Of a DNA stretch of 39,244 nucleotides, positions 17,434 through 26,314 are shown one piece after another. A program made the position numbers and the translations under genes. Origin of the DNA: Thermodesulfovibrionales bacterium. GTDB taxonomy: Bacteria; Nitrospirota; Thermodesulfovibrionia; Thermodesulfovibrionales; UBA6898. A model generated the notes under the pieces. It worked only from the letters and a program-made list of their open reading frames with translations. It made no database searches and was not told where the DNA came from. The stretch is taken from assembly GCA_020056455.1 (NCBI GenBank), contig JAGVHR010000235.1, positions 1 through 39,244 of the forward strand, given 5' to 3'. Position 1 is the stretch's first letter. Each line of letters starts with the position of its first letter.

Positions 17434-19212
17434 ATGCCGGATGAGATGGACGAGATAATCGCCGAGTTCATTACAGAGGCTGAAGAGTCTCTTGATAAGA
17501 TTGAGCCACTTTTTGTCGAGCTCGAGGCAAGGGGTCATGACAAGGAGATGCTCAACGATATCTTCAGGTCCATGCATACCATCAAGGGCGCTGCCGGTTT
17601 TCTTGGGTTCAGGAACATTGTTGATCTGTCCCACAAGGCAGAGAATATTCTCAAGAGACTGCGTGAAGGGGAGATCTCCATCTCGACATCTCTGATGGAC
17701 GCTGTGCTTAAGAGCGTGGATATGCTGAAGCTCCTTCTGCGCCACCTGAAGTTAAAAGACGGGGCAGAAGAGGATATTTCCCCTGTTGTCATTCTGCTGG
17801 ACAATGCCCTAAACGCAGCTTCAGAGCCGGTCCATGCCGCTCCTGCTGAGATAATTGCCCCTGTACAGGCAGTTGTTCCGCCCAGGACGGAACCCCGGAA
17901 GCCTGAAGACAAGGGCAAGGCGGCCTTGAATCAGGAAGAAGAAAAACCCGCTGTAAATAGCCTGCCTGAACAGCCGCCGGTTCCCGCAAAGCAGGCGGTT
18001 AATCTCCCTGCTCAGGAGTCGTTACAGACGCTTAGAATCGATGTGGAGCGGGTCGACAAGGTCATGGACCTCACCGGCGAGATCGTGCTGGTGAGAAACA
18101 GGCTTCTGAATCTGGCGAATTATCTTGAAGCAACGTACTCTGACGACAAGAATATTGAGCATCTCCTCGGCACAGTGGCCTTTCTCGACCTTGTCACTTC
18201 GGACATGCAGCTTGCTGTTATGAAGATGCGGATGCAACCCCTCAAAAAGGTCTTTGGCAAGTTCCCCCGTCTTGTCAGGGACCTTTCGAACAATATAGGC
18301 AAGGATGTGGAACTGGTGCTCTCCGGTGAAGACACTGAAGTGGACCGTTCTGTTATTGAACATATAAGCGACCCTATGGTACATATCATAAGAAATGCCA
18401 TTGATCACGGCTTAGAGTCACGGGACGAAAGGGCAGGGGCCAACAAGCCGGTCAGGGGCAAGCTCTCCATCAGGGCCTTTCAGCAGGGCAATACCATTAT
18501 TATTGAGGTCTCCGATGACGGCAAGGGCATAGATCTCGAGAAGGTCAAGAGGAAGGCTGTAGAGAGGCGGTTGATCACAGAAGAAGAGGCCCAGCGCATG
18601 ACGGACGACAATGCCGTCAACCTTATCTTCCTGCCGGGTTTTTCAACCATGGAGAAGACTACGGAGCTGAGCGGCCGGGGCGTAGGTATGGACGTGGTAA
18701 AAACGAATATCTCCAAGTTGAACGGCTATGTCGAGGTGATGACAAGAAAAGGCGCGGGCTCGACTTTCAGAATCAGCATCCCGCTGACTCTTGCCATTAT
18801 CCAGGCGCTTATGGTGAGAGCAGGCAACTCTCAGTTTGCAATTCCACTTGCCCCGGTTGAGGAGACGCTCAAGGTGCAACGCAGGGAAATAGAGAATATT
18901 ACCGGCCAGAAGGCTCTGGTGGTGCGCGATAAAGTGCACCCGCTTTTTGAAATGACCGATATCCTGAACCTTGACGACAGAGGCGCTGCAGACTCCCGCT
19001 ATGTGCTTGTCATAGCTATCGGCGACAGGAGATTCTGCATCGCAGTCGACGAACTCCTCGGTCAGGAAGAGGTTGTGATCAAGACTATCCAGGGTATAGA
19101 AACAGATTCCTCATTTATACTCGGGGCTACTGTAACCGGAGAGGGCAGGGTGGTGCTTATTCTCGACCTGGCAGGCATATCAAGAAACATCATTGGAACG
19201 TTGAAGGTTTAA
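17434..19212 (+). CDS. cheA: CheA chemotaxis histidine kinase (no obvious P2 domain)
   Basis: P1 SMHTIKGAAGFLGF; P3 LRIDVERVDKVMDLTGEIVLVRNRL; P4 HIIRNAIDHGLESRDER, DDGKGID, GRGVGMDVV; P5 CheW-like C-terminus; between P1 and P3 only a Pro/Ala/Glu-rich linker. Confidence 0.94.
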   Translation: MPDEMDEIIAEFITEAEESLDKIEPLFVELEARGHDKEMLNDIFRSMHTIKGAAGFLGFRNIVDLSHKAENILKRLREGEISISTSLMDAVLKSVDMLKLLLRHLKLKDGAEEDISPVVILLDNALNAASEPVHAAPAEIIAPVQAVVPPRTEPRKPEDKGKAALNQEEEKPAVNSLPEQPPVPAKQAVNLPAQESLQTLRIDVERVDKVMDLTGEIVLVRNRLLNLANYLEATYSDDKNIEHLLGTVAFLDLVTSDMQLAVMKMRMQPLKKVFGKFPRLVRDLSNNIGKDVELVLSGEDTEVDRSVIEHISDPMVHIIRNAIDHGLESRDERAGANKPVRGKLSIRAFQQGNTIIIEVSDDGKGIDLEKVKRKAVERRLITEEEAQRMTDDNAVNLIFLPGFSTMEKTTELSGRGVGMDVVKTNISKLNGYVEVMTRKGAGSTFRISIPLTLAIIQALMVRAGNSQFAIPLAPVEETLKVQRREIENITGQKALVVRDKVHPLFEMTDILNLDDRGAADSRYVLVIAIGDRRFCIAVDELLGQEEVVIKTIQGIETDSSFILGATVTGEGRVVLILDLAGISRNIIGTLKV

Positions 19213-19221
19213 GGAGGGCTG

Positions 19222-20415
19222 ATGCGGCAATATATCGGATTTCATCTCAACGGTAGTGAGTACTCGATCCCCATCCTTAAGGTGCGCGAGATCATCAGCA
19301 TGCCTGAGATTACAAGGATGCCGCAATCTCTTTCTTATATAGAGGGCGTGACGAATTTGCGGGGAAGCATTGTCCCGATCATTAATCTCAAAAAGCTTGT
19401 TCATCTGGGCAATGAGGACGAGCTCGGCGCCAAGGTGATTGTAGTGGCAAGCGGCAGTATGACCTTCGGCGTGCTTGTTGATGATATCAGCGGAGTCGTT
19501 ACCATTGAAGAGTCGGAGATCGAGCCTCCAGACCGTTTTCTGAGCAGCAGTATGGAGCAGATCGAAGGTGTGGCAAAGCTCAAGGACAGGCTTATCGTTC
19601 TTCTCGATACCAAACGGCTCATACCATGTGAGGACATTACGGTCTTTGAGGATGTCATCGTGGATATTAAGGAGGCAGGGGACGGCACAGTGGAAGTGGT
19701 CAAAAAGGTGCACACCAGCGGAGGAGAAACAACAGTGAAGGAAGTCCGCGATGCAAAGGAGTTTTTTGAAAAACGGGGAATAAGCTCGCAGGACCCGAGA
19801 TATGTGCTCGTTGATGATCTTATCTCTTTTATGGACGCTATAGCTGAGAATGATTATGACAAGGCTGATTTGGCCATCCAGGGCATACTGAAAAAGGGAC
19901 AATCTGATCTTTTTCGGGAGATCGGGAAGATAACGCGGAAGATGCATGATTCGATCAAGAGTTTCAGGGATGCTATTGATCCCAAGCTTAAGGATATGGC
20001 AAACGTTGAAATGCCTAATGCCGTAGACAGGCTCCAGCATGTCATAAGCAAAACCGAGGAGGCGGCAAACAAGACCATGGGCATTGTTGAGAAGTATATG
20101 CTGAAGATGGACGAACTGTCTGCCAGGATCAGCACCCTGAAGGAGCCTTTGGATACAATCTCATATCTCAGAGGCTTTAAAAACGGACTTGAAGACGACC
20201 TGACGGAGATTCTTACGACCCAGTCATTTCAGGATCTGACAGGCCAGACGATCAAGAAGGTCATCAGGCTCGTAGGCGATATAGAGGCCGAACTTGTGAG
20301 GCTTATCTCCACCTTCGGCGTGAAGATGGATGCTGGGGCTGTGGTCGAAATGCCTGTTACGGAGCAGGTCTCCCAATCCGGAGTTGACGACCTGCTGAAG
20401 GATTTCGGGTTTTAG
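19222..20415 (+). CDS. CheW-CheZ fusion: N-terminal CheW domain, C-terminal CheZ-type CheY-P phosphatase
   Basis: Residues about 1-138 CheW (YIGFHLNGSEYSIPILKVREIISMPEITRMPQSLSYIEGVTNLRGSIVPIINLKKL); about 228-397 CheZ (LFREIGKITRKMHDSI, AVDRLQHVISKTEEAANKTM, LTEILTTQSFQDLTGQTIKKVIRL, C-terminal QSGVDDLLKDFGF). Confidence 0.9.
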   Translation: MRQYIGFHLNGSEYSIPILKVREIISMPEITRMPQSLSYIEGVTNLRGSIVPIINLKKLVHLGNEDELGAKVIVVASGSMTFGVLVDDISGVVTIEESEIEPPDRFLSSSMEQIEGVAKLKDRLIVLLDTKRLIPCEDITVFEDVIVDIKEAGDGTVEVVKKVHTSGGETTVKEVRDAKEFFEKRGISSQDPRYVLVDDLISFMDAIAENDYDKADLAIQGILKKGQSDLFREIGKITRKMHDSIKSFRDAIDPKLKDMANVEMPNAVDRLQHVISKTEEAANKTMGIVEKYMLKMDELSARISTLKEPLDTISYLRGFKNGLEDDLTEILTTQSFQDLTGQTIKKVIRLVGDIEAELVRLISTFGVKMDAGAVVEMPVTEQVSQSGVDDLLKDFGF

Positions 20416-20466
20416 GCAATACAGTATGATTTCCGTTAAACAAAAGCCTGAGAAAGAGATGCCGGT

Positions 20467-21522
20467 ATGGTAAGGGTACTGATAGTAGACGATTCTGCGT
20501 TTATGCGCAACGCGCTGTCGTCCATGCTTTCCTCGGATCCTGAGATCCAGGTCGTGGCTGTTGCGCGCGACGGCATAGAGGCGATTGAGAAGATCAGGAC
20601 TTTAAAACCGGACATCGTCACCATGGATGTCGAAATGCCGAGGCTTGACGGCATCTCGGCCCTCAGACAGATCATGCAGCAAAATCCGGTCCCGGTAATT
20701 ATGGTGAGTTCACTGACGACTGACGATGCGAAGGTGACTCTCGATGCCCTTGAGCTGGGCGCTGCGGATTTTATTCCCAAGAATCTTTCAAACCTCTCAA
20801 TAGATATCGTCAATATCAGAGAGATCCTCATCAGTAAAGTAAAACAGATCGCCAGGAAAGGCATTCCAAAGCGGAGCCGTATGCCTCTGAATATGGATGT
20901 CCATCCTGCTGAAAAACCGCAGGCCATGCCTGTACGGACCACGGGCGACAGGCGGGTCAGTATTGTGGCGATCGGATCATCTACAGGCGGCCCCAAGGCG
21001 CTGCAGGAGATTATTCCGAGGCTGCCGGGGGAATTTCCTGTGCCGGTCATCATATCACAACATATGCCGGCGAGCTTTACCGGGCACTTTGCCCAGAGGC
21101 TCAACGAACTGAGCCTGATTACGGTAAAAGAAGCCCAGGAAGGCGATGTCTTGAAGCCCGGAGTTGTCTTTATCGCCCCTGGAAGAGGCCACATGCGGGT
21201 ACAAAGGAGACGGTCGCTTGAAACTGTTGTGACCATATCTGAGGAGAGCGGGGAGTATATCTACCGGCCTTCTGTGGACGCCCTCATGCTGTCTGTCTCA
21301 GAGTGTTTTCCAGGAAGGGCCCTCGGGGTGATCCTTACCGGAATGGGAAACGACGGCGTAAAAGGGCTGACAGCCATGAAGCAGACCGGCGCGCGAATCT
21401 TTGCGCAAAACGAAGATTCCTGTGTTGTATACGGCATGCCGAAAGCTGTTGTGGATGCGGGTATTGCCGATAAAATTCTCTCTATCGAAGAGCTGGCCGG
21501 CGAGATCCTGAATTCAGTTTAG
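20467..21522 (+). CDS. cheB: CheB protein-glutamate methylesterase
   Basis: RVLIVDDSAFMRNALSSML, VTMDVEMPRLDGISALRQIM, AIGSSTGGPKALQEIIPRLP, SQHMPASFTGHFAQRLN, GMGNDGVKGLTAMK. Confidence 0.96.
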   Translation: MVRVLIVDDSAFMRNALSSMLSSDPEIQVVAVARDGIEAIEKIRTLKPDIVTMDVEMPRLDGISALRQIMQQNPVPVIMVSSLTTDDAKVTLDALELGAADFIPKNLSNLSIDIVNIREILISKVKQIARKGIPKRSRMPLNMDVHPAEKPQAMPVRTTGDRRVSIVAIGSSTGGPKALQEIIPRLPGEFPVPVIISQHMPASFTGHFAQRLNELSLITVKEAQEGDVLKPGVVFIAPGRGHMRVQRRRSLETVVTISEESGEYIYRPSVDALMLSVSECFPGRALGVILTGMGNDGVKGLTAMKQTGARIFAQNEDSCVVYGMPKAVVDAGIADKILSIEELAGEILNSV

Positions 21523-21565
21523 GGAATGAAAATATATACAACATTCTGAAAAGGAGAGCTTTATC

Positions 21566-23167
21566 ATGAGGCTGACATTGGCTAAGAAGCTGTATGGTGT
21601 GATCATAGTATTGTCCGGGCTGCTTCTGATCTGCGGATCCATGTCGTTTTATCTGCAGAGGCATCTTGTCGGACAATACCAGGGGCTTGCCGCAGATGAC
21701 GGCGTACAGATGGAGGCCGGTATGGAGGCCAGGGTCCAGCTGGGGACTGCTGTCAATGCATACAAGAACTATCTGGTGCGCGGCGATGATAATTACGTGA
21801 AGGAGTTTCATGGCGCTGTTGAGAAGATTGAGCTTGGGCTGAAGAAATGGGAGGCGCTTGTTGAAGATGATGAGGAGAAGAGGGCGATTAGTGAGTCCAA
21901 TGAAGCTCTCGCTGCATTCAGGAAATCCATTGGGACCCTGGTAGAAGTGCGCAAAGGGAATTCGGACATTATTGCTGTGGACAAGCTGGCAAAGAGCGCT
22001 GACAGGGAACTTGCAGAAGCTCTTTCCCGTCTCGATGCTATTGCAGAGAAAAACTACGGCCTGCAGGAAAAGGAGATACTGGCCTCGGCAGGCCGGCTTT
22101 CCCTTGCTCAGCTTCTGCTTATAATCGTGTTCATCATTGCAGGCAGTATACTCAGCGCCATGACAGTGCGGGGCATCCTGAGGTCGCTTAAGGTTATGGC
22201 TGACACTATTGCTCACGTAGCTGAAGGAGACCTTTCGCAGGATGTGCCTGTAAGCCAGGACGATGAGATAGGCGAAATGGTAAAGGGCTTCAACTCCATG
22301 TTGGAGAACCTGCGCGCTATAACAAACCAGATCAAACGTTCTGCCACAACGCTTGCTGCCAGTTCGGAACAGCTTTCCGCCACTACGAATTCCCTGAGCA
22401 AGGGAGCGCAGGACCAGTCCCGGCAGACAGATCAGGCAGCAGCCGCGATTGCCGAAGTTGCGCAGACTGTAATGGACGTTGCTCAGAATGCCTCTTCAGC
22501 CTCGAATTCCTCAAAGGAGGCCAGCAGGATAGCTGATGAGGGAAAGCAAAAAGTAGCTGACACTGTTGAAGGCATGCACGACATAGCAGATACGGTAAAG
22601 GAGGCTGCCGCAACGATAACCGAGCTCGGCAAGTCAAGCCAGGAAATAGGCAATATAGTCAGGACTATAAATGACATTGCCGACCAGACAAACCTGCTTG
22701 CCCTGAATGCTGCAATCGAGGCTGCGCGCGCTGGAGAGCAGGGCAGGGGCTTTGCTGTTGTTGCCGATGAGGTGCGGAAACTCGCAGAGCGCACAGGCAA
22801 GGCGACGCGCGAGATCGGCGAGATGATAAGGAAGATACAGAGCGAGACTGAGCGGTCGGTCCATAGCATGAACTCAGGAATCGAGGAAGTTGAAAAAGGG
22901 GTAAAACTCGCGGAAGGGGCACGCGGCGCCATGATGCGCATAGTCGAGGCCTCGAACCATGGCACTGACATGATCCAGCGGATAGCGGCAGCTGCGGAGC
23001 AGCAGTCTGCAGCAACGGAAGAGGTGTCTTCGGGCATGGAGTCCATTGCTAATGTTACCCGCAATACGGAGGCCGCTTCTTCGCAGATACAGTCTGCGGC
23101 CCATGATCTCGCCCGCGTTGCAACAGAACTAAAGACAGTGATGGACTGGTTCAGGCTTCAGGGGTAG
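21566..23167 (+). CDS. Methyl-accepting chemotaxis protein
   Basis: Two TM segments flanking a helical periplasmic domain, HAMP, and signalling hairpin [47 protein letters not shown]. Confidence 0.96.
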   Translation: MRLTLAKKLYGVIIVLSGLLLICGSMSFYLQRHLVGQYQGLAADDGVQMEAGMEARVQLGTAVNAYKNYLVRGDDNYVKEFHGAVEKIELGLKKWEALVEDDEEKRAISESNEALAAFRKSIGTLVEVRKGNSDIIAVDKLAKSADRELAEALSRLDAIAEKNYGLQEKEILASAGRLSLAQLLLIIVFIIAGSILSAMTVRGILRSLKVMADTIAHVAEGDLSQDVPVSQDDEIGEMVKGFNSMLENLRAITNQIKRSATTLAASSEQLSATTNSLSKGAQDQSRQTDQAAAAIAEVAQTVMDVAQNASSASNSSKEASRIADEGKQKVADTVEGMHDIADTVKEAAATITELGKSSQEIGNIVRTINDIADQTNLLALNAAIEAARAGEQGRGFAVVADEVRKLAERTGKATREIGEMIRKIQSETERSVHSMNSGIEEVEKGVKLAEGARGAMMRIVEASNHGTDMIQRIAAAAEQQSAATEEVSSGMESIANVTRNTEAASSQIQSAAHDLARVATELKTVMDWFRLQG

Positions 23168-23201
23168 TGAAAAGCGTCATAACCGGCGGAGGCGAGGACA
23201 T

Positions 23202-23681
23202 ATGGACGGAAAGATATTACAGTTGGTAACATTCAGTCTGGGCAATGAAGAATATGCCATGGATATCCTGAAAGTGCAGGAGATCAACCGAATGGTTGAG
23301 ATAACCCCTGTGCCGAACTCACCTGTATTTCTTGAGGGTGTGATAAACCTCAGGGGAAAGGTCATACCGGTTGTGACCCTGAGGAAAAAGTTCGGTCTTT
23401 CCATTAAAGCCAATGATGAACAATCACGGATCATGATCCTCGACATACAGGGGATTACGACCGGCCTTGTTGTCGATAGCGTATCAGAGGTATTGAGGAT
23501 CAGCGCCGACACAGTGGAGCCTCCTCCGCCTATGGCAACAAATATCAGCGCTGAGTTCATCAAGGGCATCGCAAAGCTCGAAAAAAGGCTGATTATTCTT
23601 CTTGATATCGATAAGCTTCTCGGCAGGGCTGAAAGCCGCGAGCTTGCAGCTTCATCATCAAAGCTGCTGAACAATGGATGA
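23202..23681 (+). CDS. cheW: CheW adaptor protein
   Basis: QLVTFSLGNEEYAMDILKVQEINRMVEITPVPNSPVFLEGVINLRGKVIPVVTLRKKFGL. Confidence 0.95.
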   Translation: MDGKILQLVTFSLGNEEYAMDILKVQEINRMVEITPVPNSPVFLEGVINLRGKVIPVVTLRKKFGLSIKANDEQSRIMILDIQGITTGLVVDSVSEVLRISADTVEPPPPMATNISAEFIKGIAKLEKRLIILLDIDKLLGRAESRELAASSSKLLNNG

Positions 23682-23739
23682 ACATCAGCAGAGTCCGGTA
23701 TAATGACACAGGAAAAGATAGAGGGCAGGGAGGACAGCG

Positions 23740-24570
23740 GTGGAAGCATCAGAAGTCAGACAAGACATAGATAAACTCGATAGCCTTTCGACTATCCCGA
23801 TTGTGCTTACCCAGATACTTCGGGCGACCAGGGACCCTTCTTGTCCTCCGGCAGAGCTCTACCGTATAATTGCCCGCGATCAGACAATTGCAGCAAAGAT
23901 TATCAGGATCGCCAACTCCCCTATCTTTGGGCACTCAGGCAGGGTAGGCGAGATACAACAGGCGATAATGTTTCTTGGCTATGAGCATATCAGGAATATT
24001 GCGATCAGTGTAAGTGTGGTTTCGATGTTTTCGAAGAGGGGGGACATAAATCTCAGGAATTTCTGGGCCCACTGTTATGAGGTGGCTTTTATTTCCTCCT
24101 ATATTGCTGAAGCGGCAACAATGGTGAGTCCCAAGGTCACCTTTCTGGCAGGGTTGCTGCATGATATCGGCAGGCTCATTTTTTACAATCTTTACAGGGA
24201 CAGGTATAAGGATATCTTTGGAACGGATGATCTGCTCGAAAAGGAGGTCGCTGCTTTCGGGTGTGATCATGCCCAGGCAGGAGGATGGTTTGCGGAGAAG
24301 GCAAAGCTGCCGGTTGAGCAGGTCCTGGCCATTCAGTACCATCATTCACCTTCAAAGGCAGGACAATATGCTGACATCGTGTCTGTAGTATCTCTTGCCG
24401 AGGCGCTGTCGCGAAGGTACAGCCCGAAGATCGAGGATGACGGCATCTGGACGGGCGAACACGATGCCATTCTTCTTGAACTTTCACTGAACAATGATGA
24501 CCTTGATGAGATTGGCGTAAGGCTGAGCCAGGAGCAGGCAGGGATACGGAACTTCCTTGAGTTGATATAA
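23740..24570 (+). CDS. HDOD domain protein 1
   Basis: KLDSLSTIPIVLTQILRATRDPSCPPAELYRIIARDQTIAAKIIRIANSPIFG, VTFLAGLLHDIGRLIFYN; GTG start. Confidence 0.9.
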   Translation: MEASEVRQDIDKLDSLSTIPIVLTQILRATRDPSCPPAELYRIIARDQTIAAKIIRIANSPIFGHSGRVGEIQQAIMFLGYEHIRNIAISVSVVSMFSKRGDINLRNFWAHCYEVAFISSYIAEAATMVSPKVTFLAGLLHDIGRLIFYNLYRDRYKDIFGTDDLLEKEVAAFGCDHAQAGGWFAEKAKLPVEQVLAIQYHHSPSKAGQYADIVSVVSLAEALSRRYSPKIEDDGIWTGEHDAILLELSLNNDDLDEIGVRLSQEQAGIRNFLELI

Positions 24571-24597
24571 CAAATCTGTCAAATATGGAGCTGAATA

Positions 24598-25452
24598 ATG
24601 AATAATGCTGAACTGATTTTGAAAAGCTGTGAAATCCCTGCAGTGCCTATGGTTGCTGTGAAGGTGCTCAAACTGGTCAATGATCCCAACACGGATATCG
24701 ATACACTTGCCGATACGATTATTGCCGATCAGGCGCTTGCCGCGAGGGTCCTGAGAGTTGCCAATTCAGCTTATTATGGAGCGCGCGGGAATATTGATAC
24801 CATATCTGACGCCATAGTAATGACAGGGTTTATGACAATAAAAAACATTGTCCTTGCAGCTGCGACCCGCAATGTTTACAAAAATTTCGGACTGCTCGAA
24901 GAAAAGCTCTGGGAGCACAGCATCGGCGTTTCTGTTGCGGCAGGCATACTTGCACGGGAGGTCGGAGGCCTGAGCTCTGAAGAGGCCACTGTGGCAGGAC
25001 TCTTGCATGATGTAGGTAAAGTGGTTATGAATAATAGTCAACCGGAACTATTTTCCATGCTGACCGAAATGGTCTACAATGAGCATATTACCTTTGCCCA
25101 GAGGGAAAAGGAGGTTTTCGGTTTTGGCCATGCCGAGGTCGGCGGACTTTTTTCCAGGAAGTGGGACTTTCCTGAAGGACTTTGCGATGTGATCAGGAGA
25201 CACCATTTTGAGCAGTATGATGACCTCCTGGACATGGCGCCCACCGAACGGACGCTCTGCACAGTGATTGCCCTTGCAGATGCGCTTTGCGTCAGGCTCG
25301 GCGTCGGGTACCAGGGGCCGATGCCGGATATTGTTCTCAGAGATGACGAATGCAGGGACATACTGCAGATAGGCGACGACCGGTATGCAGAGATTGACCA
25401 GACATTCAAAAAACTGTATATCGAAGAGAAGAGCAGCTATCAGACAGGCTAA
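24598..25452 (+). CDS. HDOD domain protein 2
   Basis: EIPAVPMVAVKVLKLVNDPNTDIDTLADTIIADQALAARVLRVANSAYYG, ATVAGLLHDVGKVVMNN. Confidence 0.9.
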   Translation: MNNAELILKSCEIPAVPMVAVKVLKLVNDPNTDIDTLADTIIADQALAARVLRVANSAYYGARGNIDTISDAIVMTGFMTIKNIVLAAATRNVYKNFGLLEEKLWEHSIGVSVAAGILAREVGGLSSEEATVAGLLHDVGKVVMNNSQPELFSMLTEMVYNEHITFAQREKEVFGFGHAEVGGLFSRKWDFPEGLCDVIRRHHFEQYDDLLDMAPTERTLCTVIALADALCVRLGVGYQGPMPDIVLRDDECRDILQIGDDRYAEIDQTFKKLYIEEKSSYQTG

Positions 25453-25472
25453 TATCAATAATTTTAAAGAAA

Positions 25473-25622
25473 ATGGCGATTGAGGCATTAAAAAAGATTT
25501 TTCAAATTCCTGCGCTGAAACAGCAGAAGGAAGTCAGTGTTCCCGGAAAGGACCAGAAGAAACGCAGACCACCCATGAAAGAGAAAGAAGGAAGCAGGGG
25601 GAAGATCGATATCAAGGTCTGA
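25473..25622 (+). CDS. Small basic 49-aa ORF, hypothetical
   Basis: MAIEALKKIFQIPALKQQKEVSVPGKDQKKRRPPMKEKEGSRGKIDIKV; fits between the HDOD 2 stop and the next CDS; below the track cutoff. Confidence 0.6.
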   Translation: MAIEALKKIFQIPALKQQKEVSVPGKDQKKRRPPMKEKEGSRGKIDIKV

Positions 25623-25628
25623 AGTCCT

Positions 25629-25991
25629 ATGCTGAAGCAACAGATAAATAATCCGGGACCCGGTCAGGCTGACAAGGCCTTAACAGACAGGACGCAACTG
25701 TCTGTTGAAATTGCTGAGATCAGTGAAATAGCGGAAATGCTGTTTGGGAAGATTGAAGACCGGATGAAAGCGCTTGTCGGTGTTGAACAGAGACTGGACA
25801 GTAAGATAGCGCTGCTTGAAGAACTTATCCAAAGGCTGGAGAAAGCAGCGCAGTCTTATGGATCCGGCGGTGACAAGCAGTATCGTGATATAACTGAACT
25901 GTCGGCCAGAGGTTTGAAAATTGACGATATTGCAGGATTACTTGACATCCCCAGAGGCGAGGTAGAACTGATCCTCAGATTACGTAAGTAG
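25629..25991 (+). CDS. Coiled-coil protein with C-terminal HTH-like DUF6115/DUF2802-type motif
   Basis: 120 aa; coiled coil then ITELSARGLKIDDIAGLLDIPRGEVELILRLRK. Confidence 0.65.
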   Translation: MLKQQINNPGPGQADKALTDRTQLSVEIAEISEIAEMLFGKIEDRMKALVGVEQRLDSKIALLEELIQRLEKAAQSYGSGGDKQYRDITELSARGLKIDDIAGLLDIPRGEVELILRLRK

Positions 25992-26038
25992 CTGTTACGG
26001 AAAAACTTTTCTTGTCCCGGCAAAAATTTCCCTCTCTA

Positions 26039-26068
26039 CTGCAGAGAATTGTGATCAGTTGTCTGCAG
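26039..26068. promoter_or_regulatory. Inverted repeat CTGCAGA-N16-TCTGCAG upstream of flgF operon
   Basis: Perfect 7-bp arms, 26039-26045 and 26062-26068. Confidence 0.35.
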
Positions 26069-26100
26069 GCAGTAACTACAGTGGATAATTAACAACCTGA

Positions 26101-26255
26101 TGAGCCTCTTGTAAAAGACTGAATTTGTCACCTCGAACAAAGTGAGAGGTCATATAACTCATTGATGATAAAAGATTCCTCGCTTCGGTCGGAATGACAG
26201 TAAGGGGGCTCGAAATGACAAAAATGGGAATTCCAATCCTTTTGCAGGAGCCTCA
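26101..26255. repeat. MITE-like inverted-repeat element (copy 2)
   Basis: Left tgagcctcttgtaaaaga, right ttttgcaggagcctca, core aaagattcctcgcttcggtcggaatgacag (shared with copy 1). Confidence 0.7.
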
Positions 26256-26286
26256 ATCCTCGGTTATTTTATGCTTATGGCTTTTC

Positions 26287-26302
26287 TGGCATCTGTTTTG
26301 CT
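26287..26302 (+). promoter_or_regulatory. Sigma54 (RpoN)-type promoter for flgF operon
   Basis: TGGCAT-CTGTT-TTGCT; predicted +1 about 26313, within 2 nt of flgF ATG at 26315. Confidence 0.75.
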
Positions 26303-26314
26303 TATATTAGAGGT

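Noticed and set aside
19180-20040. 286-aa minus-strand ORF
   Set aside because: Antisense to the CheW-CheZ fusion; no domain signature.
21466-21473. Perfect sigma28 -10 (GCCGATAA) about 90 nt upstream of the MCP gene
   Set aside because: Inside cheB coding sequence and no TAAA-type -35 at the right distance.
22383-23104. Several overlapping minus-strand ORFs
   Set aside because: Antisense to the MCP signalling domain; Ser/Ala/Arg-rich low-information translations.
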